Below are positions 1-5,122 of a DNA stretch of 5,122 bases, piece after piece; positions within the stretch are counted from its first letter, which is position 1; each line of letters begins with the position of its first letter. The position numbers and the translations under genes are program-made. The stretch is from Myxococcaceae bacterium. GTDB taxonomy: Bacteria; Myxococcota; Myxococcia; Myxococcales; Myxococcaceae. The stretch is from positions 1 through 5,122 of the forward strand of contig JAGSPQ010000358.1 in NCBI GenBank assembly GCA_018262385.1, given 5' to 3'. The notes beneath the pieces were generated by a model. The model saw only the letters and a program-made list of their open reading frames with translations. It was not told the DNA's origin and did not search any database.

Positions 1-1601
1 GTCTGCCCCGCCTCGATGATCCCGCGCAGGCGGGGAAAGGCGGAGATCTCGGACTTCCGCTCGGTCGCCCACCCGGCGAGCAGCTTCCAGAAGTCGTCCA
101 CCACCAGCGACAGATCCATCCCGGCCAACTGCAGGGCCGCTTGCCACAGCGCATACCCCTTGAGGGCGGCGGGGAAGTCCTTCTTGCCCAGGCCGCGGAG
201 GATCCGCGCGGGCGCGTCGGCTCCGTAGCGGGAGATCAGCGCCGCGACGAAGGCGGACCCCAGCGGGTAGACCAGCGAGCGGTCGTGCTTCTGGTTGAAG
301 CGCTGGAAGTCGAACAGGTCTTCGATCGTGATCTCGCGGCGGGTGAGGACCACCGCGGCGAGCAGCCGGTCGGCTTCCTGCTGCTTCTCGCCGTCGCCGT
401 AGCGGTAGCCGATCAGCTCGGCGAACCCTTCGTTGAACAGCTGCATCTGGTCCAGCTCGTCGCGGCCGTTGTCGGCCAGCATCCGATGCGCCAGCACGTG
501 GGTCGTCTCGTGGGCGAGGGTGCCGACCAGATCCTGGGTCCTGGGGGCGATGCGGATCCGGTTCCAGTAGGCGGTGCCCGCGGTGTTGGTCATCGAGCCG
601 GTGAGATCGACGTCGATCGCCACCGTCTGGGCACTGGGCAGCTCCTTCGAGATCTCCTCGTAGATCGCGTCGGCGCGCTTCGAGGTCGCGATCACCCGCG
701 ACCCGTCGCCCTGGTAGGCGAAGGTGTAGTGCCCGGTGGCGAGGTGCGAGAGCGGCAGCGTCCCGAAGTCTGCCCCGGCGACCTCCGCGTCCTTGGTCGG
801 CGCGTCCTTCGGCTTGTCCTTCTCGTTCCAGGCGACTGCCGCGGCGGTCAGCGCGCCGAGAGTGAGCAGCACCGCCAACGCCGAGAGCAAAGGCCGCTTC
901 ATCGCTTCCGCCAGGCGGGCCAGCCGGGTGCTGCCCCCGGCGAACAGCCGCCAGCCGGCCAGCAGGAACAGCCCGCTCAGCGCCAGCTGCAGGCCGATCG
1001 CCCTGGGCGACAGCGGCCACCGGTCACCGACGAACGGGGTCTCGAGCAGCTCGGTCGGATCCAGCAGCAACGCCTGGGGATAAAACCGGCTCACCACCGA
1101 GAGCGCGGTCGCCAGCGTCGCCGCCGCCGCCCAGGCGAGGTTGCGCAGGTAGCCCAGCATCGTTCCGAGCGAGAGCCCGACCACCGCCGCGAGCGCGTTG
1201 AGCGCCCACGAAGTCACCACCAGGTGGGGATGGAGCGGCCAGGTCAACGAGTCGCGCGACAGCAGGTGGGTGCCCAGCCCGAAGGCCACCTGGGCGCTCG
1301 GGTAGATCATCAGCACCGCGACTGCCGTCCACAGCTTGGTGACGAACATCCGGGTGCGGGTGATCGGCAGCCCGTCGAGGAAGCCCAGGGTGCCGTCGTC
1401 CTGCTCTCGCACCAGCAGCCCGGTGCCGATCGCGAAGGCGAGCAGCAGCTGGAAGGTCATCCAGCTGCCCTTGGTCGAGAAGAGGATCTGGTCGGTCTGC
1501 TTGAGCAGCGTGTCGACCAGATCGACGCCGGCGCAGAGCACTCCCAGCGCGGCGAACGGCCGCAGATCGCGCAGCTCCTTCCTCGCCAGCGCGAACCTCA
1601 C
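1..1601 (-). CDS. ABC-2-type permease fused to gluzincin (MA-like) metallopeptidase domain, 3'-truncated by window edge
   Basis: I read this frame codon by codon: it stays open for 533 codons from GTG at 1601 to the left edge, so the C-terminus is missing. Residues 1-235 form an ABC-2-type membrane region: KELR near the start, helices around 14-30, 47-64, 92-112, 127-150, 155-172 and 200-217, and the usual loop REQDDGTLGFLDGLPITRTR (65-84). A last helix (about 237-257) follows the basic segment MKR and should send the rest outside the cytoplasm. Residues 280-533 look like a peptidase MA/M1-type domain: HETTH at 364-368 (two zinc His and the catalytic Glu), NEGFAE at 390-395 with E391 as probable third ligand, then YPLGAAFVAALISRYG (445-460), a typical motif of such domains. 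A Lys/Asp-rich linker (259-272) separates the halves. The start overlaps the preceding stop (GTGA), with no strong Shine-Dalgarno, so translational coupling is likely. Permease/M1-aminopeptidase fusions are known as a class; the substrate here is unknown. Confidence 0.88.
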   Translation of the reverse strand, partial: MRFALARKELRDLRPFAALGVLCAGVDLVDTLLKQTDQILFSTKGSWMTFQLLLAFAIGTGLLVREQDDGTLGFLDGLPITRTRMFVTKLWTAVAVLMIYPSAQVAFGLGTHLLSRDSLTWPLHPHLVVTSWALNALAAVVGLSLGTMLGYLRNLAWAAAATLATALSVVSRFYPQALLLDPTELLETPFVGDRWPLSPRAIGLQLALSGLFLLAGWRLFAGGSTRLARLAEAMKRPLLSALAVLLTLGALTAAAVAWNEKDKPKDAPTKDAEVAGADFGTLPLSHLATGHYTFAYQGDGSRVIATSKRADAIYEEISKELPSAQTVAIDVDLTGSMTNTAGTAYWNRIRIAPRTQDLVGTLAHETTHVLAHRMLADNGRDELDQMQLFNEGFAELIGYRYGDGEKQQEADRLLAAVVLTRREITIEDLFDFQRFNQKHDRSLVYPLGSAFVAALISRYGADAPARILRGLGKKDFPAALKGYALWQAALQLAGMDLSLVVDDFWKLLAGWATERKSEISAFPRLRGIIEAGQ

Positions 1602-3454
1602 TGCAGCACCTGGCGCTGCGAGGCGAAGCGGACGTTGCAGCCCAGCACCGGCTGGTAGACCTCGAAGGCCCAGAAGAGCTGGGTCCCCCGGGGAAAGACG
1701 CGGGGCAGCACTCCCTTGCCGCGGGTGTCGAAGCGGGGAAGCAGCCCCGGGGTGAGCGCTCCGGTCCACGGCCAGAGGGGGGTGTAGCGGACGGTGTAGT
1801 CGACCGGCTCGGCGGAGGCGGGCACCGGGTCGACCTGGTGAAAGACCTCGAACCCCGAGCCGTTCCCGACCGGCTCCAGCTTCAGCCCGGCCTGCAGGCG
1901 CTTCAGCCCGGCCAGCGGCGCGGCGAGCCGGAGCCGATCTGCGGCCAGCCGCTGCTCGAGCGCGGCGGCCAGGGTGTCGAGCCGCAGCGTGCTGCCGGCC
2001 GCGAGCAGCTGCTCGAACGAATGGCGGGTGAGGGTGGCGCGGACGTCGTCGGCGGGCCGGGCTCCTCCGACCGCCGCCCGGGCGAGGGCCTGGAAGCGGT
2101 CGGCGCCGTCGCGGTCGGAGATCTCGGTCACCAGCTGGGTCTCGAGCGCATCGGCGAGGCAGGGCCCGAGGCGCTCGCGGGTGGTGAGCCAGTCCCGCAG
2201 CGCCGGTGGGGTCAGCACCCCCGCGCTGGCCGCCGCCGCGCGCAACGCCAGCAGGTCGTCGGGCTTTCCGCGCCGCACCCACCACTGGGCGAGGCCCGAG
2301 CTGAACCACGCCATCGGCTCGCGGCGAGACCGGTCGCGGGTGTACCAGGAGAGCACTTCCTGCAGCGCGAAGGCGCGGAACGCCAGCCGGTCGAGCGTCG
2401 GGCTGGCGAGCGGCGCCTTCAGCACCACCCCGTCGGTGTCCGACAGCCGCGCGCGGATGAAGGTCTCGGGGTCGAGGCTCGAGTCGGGCACCACGAAGAC
2501 TGGCGGCATCTCGGTCATCCCCAGCCACAGCCGCAGCGACTCGAGGTCGCCGGCCAGCGCGGCGCCAATCTCGCCGGAGGCCTCGGCGGGATCCTGCTCG
2601 TTGCTGGTGGCGATTCCGACGAAGGTCTGCCCCTCGCTCGCGCGCGCCGCCCTGGCCAGCTCGAACAGCGGCCGCGGGCGGCGATCGGAGATCGTCTGCT
2701 CGGCGACGAAGAGGGTGAGCGCCAGGCCGCCGAAGAAGACCTTCTCGCGGTGGCTCATCTTCCGCGCGAGGTTCGCCGCCAGGCCGCCTTCCTGGCTGAG
2801 CCCGAGGGCGAAGGCGATCGCCAGGCACAGCAGCGCGGCGAGCCCGACTCCGAGCAGATCCACCCAGGGGAAGTGGTGCCGCTCGAAGGCCATCTGCTCG
2901 TCGACCAGCCGGAGCAGGGGAAGGGACGAGGCGTTGAAGTGCTTGCTGTCGGACAGCAGGCCCAGCCCGAAGCCGAGCGCCGCCCAGTAGACGAAGCGGT
3001 AGCGGCCCAGCATCGCGGCGAGGAAGGCGAGCGCGTGCGCGGCGAAGAGGAACATCCCGGCGCGCGAGGCGAGGATCGCCAGGTAGCGGACGCCGATCGG
3101 CTCGCGGCCTCTGGCGATCAGCGCGCAGCACAGCAGGGCGAGCGCGATCGGCAGCAGCGCCAGCGCCAGCCCGAGCCCCCACTTCACCCCCAGCACCCGC
3201 GCGCGCGTCACCGGCAGCGTCTCGAGGAACAGCTGGGTGCGGCCGGTGTACTCGCGGACGATCAGCCGGTTGTTGAGGACCAGCACCCCCAGCATTCCGA
3301 GCGAGAGGGTGAGCGAGCGGAAGGAGACGAACACGCTCCCGGCGTCCTTCCCCGACAGCAACAGCACCGCGAGGGTGAACGCCTGAAGCAGCAGCAGGGC
3401 GGCGAGCACCCAGGCGTGTTCGCGCAGCTCCTTCAGAAGCAGGGCGCGGGTCAC
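1598..3454 (-). CDS. ABC-2-type permease with degenerate peptidase-like extracytoplasmic domain
   Basis: This 618-aa protein starts at GTG 3454, sharing GTGA with the stop of the ATPase gene; a longer in-frame reading would only run back over that gene. Residues 1-255 are the membrane part: LLLKELREH at the start, hydrophobic helices around 14-34, 47-65, 92-113, 131-150, 152-167, 197-219 and 238-253, and a cytoplasmic ABC-2 loop with LPVTRARVLGVK (80-91). The basic stretch RKMSHREK (231-238) before the last helix puts the C-terminal 360 residues outside. That region keeps the outline of a zinc peptidase: FVVPDSS (320-326), then QEVLS at 365-369 where HExxH is expected and SSGLAQWW at 385-392 where an EGLAE-type motif is expected. 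Both zinc His and the third-ligand Glu are replaced, so it is probably catalytically dead. Residues 540-618 form a Trp/Tyr/Pro-rich tail that I do not recognise. It is a paralogue-like partner of the next gene, and the two likely form the membrane halves of one transporter. Confidence 0.88.
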   Translation of the reverse strand: MTRALLLKELREHAWVLAALLLLQAFTLAVLLLSGKDAGSVFVSFRSLTLSLGMLGVLVLNNRLIVREYTGRTQLFLETLPVTRARVLGVKWGLGLALALLPIALALLCCALIARGREPIGVRYLAILASRAGMFLFAAHALAFLAAMLGRYRFVYWAALGFGLGLLSDSKHFNASSLPLLRLVDEQMAFERHHFPWVDLLGVGLAALLCLAIAFALGLSQEGGLAANLARKMSHREKVFFGGLALTLFVAEQTISDRRPRPLFELARAARASEGQTFVGIATSNEQDPAEASGEIGAALAGDLESLRLWLGMTEMPPVFVVPDSSLDPETFIRARLSDTDGVVLKAPLASPTLDRLAFRAFALQEVLSWYTRDRSRREPMAWFSSGLAQWWVRRGKPDDLLALRAAAASAGVLTPPALRDWLTTRERLGPCLADALETQLVTEISDRDGADRFQALARAAVGGARPADDVRATLTRHSFEQLLAAGSTLRLDTLAAALEQRLAADRLRLAAPLAGLKRLQAGLKLEPVGNGSGFEVFHQVDPVPASAEPVDYTVRYTPLWPWTGALTPGLLPRFDTRGKGVLPRVFPRGTQLFWAFEVYQPVLGCNVRFASQRQVLQ

Positions 3455-4308
3455 GCCGTGGGTCTCACCGGGTCGGTGCGCGCGAACGCGAGGAACGCGT
3501 CTTCGAGATCCACCGGCGCGACCTGCACGTCTTCGGGCCAGACCGACTGCGCCCACAGCGCGGGGTCGGCCTGGACCACGTCGGCGCGCACCACGGTGAA
3601 CCCGGCCGGAAAGCTGACCGGAGCGGGGCTGGTGACCCGGCGCAGCCCGCCGAGCAGCGCCGAGACCTCTCCTTCGAAGCGCATCTTCCCGGCCTGGATG
3701 ATCCCGACCCGGTGGGCGACCTGCTGGACCTCGTCGACGATGTGCGAGGAGAAGAAGGCGGTGGTGCCGCGCTGGCGGACGACCTGCACCAGCAGCTCGT
3801 TGAACTCGGCCCGGGCGACCGGATCGAGGCCGGCGGTCGGCTCATCGAGCAGCACCAGCGCCGGGTGGGGAGCGAAGGCGAGCGCGAGGCCGAGCTTCGA
3901 GCGGGTCCCGCCCGACAGCTCGGAGGCGCGGCGGTCGAGCGGCACGTCGAGCAGCGCGAGCAGCCGGCGAAACTCGGGCTCGTCCCACTGGGGATAGAAG
4001 CCGCGGACGAACTGGCCGAGCTGGGCGGCGGTCATCCACGGGTAGAAGTTCTGTTCCTGCGAGACGTAGCCGATGCGCCGCTTGAGCCCGACGGTGACCT
4101 TCTTCACCTTCTCGCCGAGCAGCTCGATCTGGCCTGAGTCGGGGTGGAGGATCCCCATCAACAGCTTGAGGGTGGTGGTCTTGCCGGCGCCGTTGCGGCC
4201 GAGGAAGCCGTAGATTTCTCCCGGCCGCACCTCGAGCGACAGCCCGTCGAGCGCGGTGAGCTTTCCGAACCGGCGGCGAAGATCGGTGAGCCGGATCGCC
4301 GCGGTCAT
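3451..4308 (-). CDS. ABC transporter ATP-binding protein (ABC-2 exporter type)
   Basis: A 285-aa cytoplasmic ATPase that would power the two permeases encoded next. All nucleotide-binding motifs are visible: Walker A GRNGAGKTT (37-45), Q-loop Q84 in GYVSQEQNFYPWMT, signature LSGGT (131-135) in place of the consensus LSGGQ, Walker B LVLLDEPTAGLD (151-162) with catalytic E156, and switch H189 in FFSSHIVDE. Length and the C-terminal extension ending VDLEDAFLAFAR are usual for single-domain ATPases of the drug, antibiotic or Ytr-like ABC-2 exporters. The ATG at 4308 overlaps the stop of the upstream gene (ATGA), and its own stop overlaps the GTG of the first permease. No strong ribosome binding site precedes it, which fits coupling. 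The frame stays open upstream to about 5088, but that part lies across the 238-aa gene and is low-complexity Arg/Gly/Pro, so I rejected a longer protein. The function class is certain; the transported substrate is not. Confidence 0.97.
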   Translation of the reverse strand: MTAAIRLTDLRRRFGKLTALDGLSLEVRPGEIYGFLGRNGAGKTTTLKLLMGILHPDSGQIELLGEKVKKVTVGLKRRIGYVSQEQNFYPWMTAAQLGQFVRGFYPQWDEPEFRRLLALLDVPLDRRASELSGGTRSKLGLALAFAPHPALVLLDEPTAGLDPVARAEFNELLVQVVRQRGTTAFFSSHIVDEVQQVAHRVGIIQAGKMRFEGEVSALLGGLRRVTSPAPVSFPAGFTVVRADVVQADPALWAQSVWPEDVQVAPVDLEDAFLAFARTDPVRPTA

Positions 4309-5021
4309 GTCTTGCGCGGCGGCAACAGGCCCTTCTCGGCGAGGAGCTCCTGGACCGCTTTGAGGATGGTGGCGGTCTTCGACTGGTTCACCCGGGCGGC
4401 CTCGAGCTTGGCGAGCTCCTGCTGGGTGAGGGCGACGCCGGCGGACTTCCGCAGCGTCTCGAGGGTGTTCGAGCGGGGGCCGGGGGCGGGCGACATGTCG
4501 ACTTCGAACTTGATGTCGGCGTTGGTCGAGACGTCGCGGGTGACCGCCTTGCGGGCGCGGTTGCTGACCACCCGCGGCTCCTGCCCGCGGTAGTGGCGCA
4601 TGATCGCGTGGCGGATCTCGGTCTCGCTGGCCAGCAGCGGCACCACCCGCGCGCCACAGCGGACCTTCACCGCATCGACCACGTCGAGCTCGGAGGGGTC
4701 GACCATCGCCAGCGACATCACCCGGTCCTTGAGCGAGACGGGGAAGACCGCGTGCTCGTCGCAGAACTTCGGGTCCAGCTTGGCGAGGGCGTGGGTGTCT
4801 TTGAGCACCGTGCCCAGGTGGGTGACGGGCATCCCGAGGGCCTTGCCGATCGCGGCGGTGATCTCTTCCTCGTCGGCCAGGCCCATGTCGGCGAGCACCT
4901 TCGGAAGCCGGCCGCCCCAGTTGCCCAGCTTGGCCATCGCGCTGCGCAGCTGCATGTCGTCGATCACCTGGGCCTTGAGGAGGATCTTGGCGAGCCGTTC
5001 GGTGTCCCGGGGTGAGGTCAT
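4305..5021 (-). CDS. Stand-alone GspE N-terminal (MshEN-like) domain protein
   Basis: A 238-aa soluble protein with no signal peptide or membrane segment. Residues 9-69 match the two-motif layout of the MshEN/GspE N-terminal domain: a first motif starting RLAKILLKAQVID (9-21) and a second starting RLPKVLADMGLAD (38-50). The two Arg are 29 residues apart, as in that family. A second half follows (about 70-145), with the FCDEHAVFPVSL and VMSLAMVDPSELDVVDAV segments typical of T2SS ATPase N-termini. No Walker A or other ATPase core follows, so it is a free domain, not GspE or PilB. MshEN domains can bind cyclic-di-GMP, but here the Gly at motif position 3 is Ala (A11) and Pro (P40), and the terminal Gln is Leu (L32) and Ala (A61), so binding is doubtful. 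Residues 205-232 are probably helical. I chose ATG 5021; an in-frame TTG at 5039 adds only six residues and has no better ribosome site. As first gene of the transporter operon it may be a regulatory partner; this is inference. Confidence 0.85.
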   Translation of the reverse strand: MTSPRDTERLAKILLKAQVIDDMQLRSAMAKLGNWGGRLPKVLADMGLADEEEITAAIGKALGMPVTHLGTVLKDTHALAKLDPKFCDEHAVFPVSLKDRVMSLAMVDPSELDVVDAVKVRCGARVVPLLASETEIRHAIMRHYRGQEPRVVSNRARKAVTRDVSTNADIKFEVDMSPAPGPRSNTLETLRKSAGVALTQQELAKLEAARVNQSKTATILKAVQELLAEKGLLPPRKT

Positions 5022-5051
5022 TTGGCCAGAGCCTAGCAAGATGGGTAGGCT
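5022..5051 (+). promoter_or_regulatory. Possible sigma-70-type promoter for the divergent gene
   Basis: TTGGCC (5022-5027) and TAGGCT (5046-5051) are separated by 18 bases, a near-optimal spacing, and resemble the -35 and -10 hexamers. Transcription would begin around 5058, leaving a short leader of about 18 bases that still includes the AAGGGG ribosome site. The -10 match is only moderate, as is common in G+C-rich genomes. This is consensus matching by eye. Confidence 0.35.
5030..5051. repeat. Inverted repeat AGCCTA-N10-TAGGCT between divergent genes
   Basis: Two perfect 6-base arms, 5030-5035 and 5046-5051, face each other across 10 bases in the middle of the divergent intergenic region. 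Each arm coincides with a -10-like hexamer, one per strand. The repeat may therefore just be two convergently placed -10 elements, or it may be an operator for a dimeric regulator controlling both directions. Arm length is short enough that chance cannot be excluded. Confidence 0.35.
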
Positions 5052-5061
5052 GCGGCCCCAA
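5030..5061 (-). promoter_or_regulatory. Possible promoter of the transporter operon, giving a near-leaderless message
   Basis: On the minus strand TAGGCT (5035-5030) could be a -10 element. The best -35-like match upstream is TTGGGG (5061-5056), at a long 20-base spacing; TTGAAA at 5073-5068 is a better hexamer but pairs only with a poor -10 (TACCCA, 5047-5042). If TAGGCT is used, transcription would begin at about 5023, two bases before the ATG at 5021, so the first gene would be translated almost leaderless. This agrees with the lack of a Shine-Dalgarno there. The call is tentative. Confidence 0.25.
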
Positions 5062-5066
5062 AGGGG
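5061..5066 (+). promoter_or_regulatory. Ribosome binding site of the divergent plus-strand gene
   Basis: AAGGGG lies 9 bases before the ATG at 5076, close to the Shine-Dalgarno consensus and at good distance. It is the only clear ribosome binding site in the window; the minus-strand genes rely on overlaps or show weak matches. The GGGG also pairs with the CCCC at 5056-5059 across a three-base loop, a short hairpin of doubtful meaning. Confidence 0.55.
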
Positions 5067-5075
5067 TTTTCAACC

Positions 5076-5122
5076 ATGATCCGCGCACTGCTCGTCACTT
5101 CCGTGTTGGCGTTGTTCTCTGT
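5076..5122 (+). CDS. 5' end of a divergent gene encoding a probable secreted or membrane protein
   Basis: Only 15 codons are visible before the right edge. The peptide MIRALLVTSVLALFS begins with a single Arg and continues with a hydrophobic run, which is the n- and h-region pattern of a signal peptide or lipoprotein leader. An AAGGGG ribosome-binding match lies 9 bases upstream of the ATG, and a promoter-like pair sits further upstream, so this is more than a chance open frame. Nothing can be said about the mature protein, and the cleavage site lies beyond the window. It runs away from the transporter operon and shares a 54-bp control region with it. Confidence 0.6.
   Translation, partial: MIRALLVTSVLALFS

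Noticed and set aside
141..1658. A 505-codon open frame on the plus strand opposite the second permease.
   Set aside because: Its product is Gln/Arg/Gly/Pro-rich low complexity with no recognisable domain. The opposite strand encodes a clear membrane protein with HETTH and NEGFAE motifs. It is a G+C-driven mirror frame.
2348..2362. QEVLS in the first permease read as a working zinc site with unusual ligands.
   Set aside because: Gln, Ser and Ser replace all three standard ligands, and no nearby alternative HExxH exists in that protein. A non-catalytic domain is the simpler reading.
1838..3997. A 719-codon open frame on the plus strand, opposite the first permease and part of the ATPase.
   Set aside because: It crosses two well-supported genes antisense, is extremely rich in Gln, Glu, Arg and Gly, and lacks any motif. 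Long antisense frames are expected at this base composition.
5056..5070. CCCCAAAGGGG followed by TTTT as a rho-independent terminator.
   Set aside because: The stem is only four pairs with a three-base loop, it lies between divergent starts where no transcript ends, and its GGGG serves as a ribosome site for the plus-strand gene.
4309..5088. An N-terminal extension of the ATPase frame, giving a 545-aa protein.
   Set aside because: The extension is Arg/Gly/Pro-rich and lies wholly over the MshEN-like gene in another frame. The ATPase has a normal start at the ATGA overlap and normal family length without it.

Overview
The window is a compact, G+C-rich stretch (roughly two thirds G+C by eye, with strong G/C preference at third codon positions) that is almost wholly coding. 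The overlapping gene chain, the stand-alone GspE/MshE N-terminal-like protein and the codon use would fit a myxobacterium or another member of the former Deltaproteobacteria. That taxonomic guess is inference only; no RNA gene or marker is present to settle it.

Layout. Four genes lie on the minus strand and read from right to left: a 238-aa protein with a GspE N-terminal (MshEN-type) domain (5021-4305); an ABC transporter ATPase of 285 aa (4308-3451); a 618-aa ABC-2-type permease with a large extracytoplasmic C-terminal region (3454-1598); and a second, different permease fused to a zinc-metallopeptidase domain (1601 to the left edge, 533 codons visible, no stop reached). Each junction is a 4-base overlap (ATGA, GTGA, GTGA), so the four form one translationally coupled operon. 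A fifth gene starts divergently on the plus strand at 5076 and is cut by the right edge after 15 codons; it opens like a signal peptide. The 54-bp gap between the divergent starts holds opposed promoter-like elements. There is no other intergenic space, and I see no RNA genes, insertion sequences, CRISPR or other repeats.

How the genes may work together. One ATPase serves two non-identical permeases, which suggests a heteromeric ABC-2 exporter-like complex. Both permeases carry a C-terminal region predicted to lie outside the cytoplasmic membrane. In the second permease this region has an intact gluzincin zinc site (HETTH plus NEGFAE). In the first, the corresponding place reads QEVLS and SSGLAQ, so all three zinc ligands appear to be lost while the fold landmarks remain. 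The pair therefore looks like one active and one dead peptidase domain on the two halves of one transporter. The first gene carries a two-motif MshEN-like domain with correct motif spacing but altered key positions, and it may be a cytoplasmic partner or sensor. Substrate and biological role cannot be read from the sequence.
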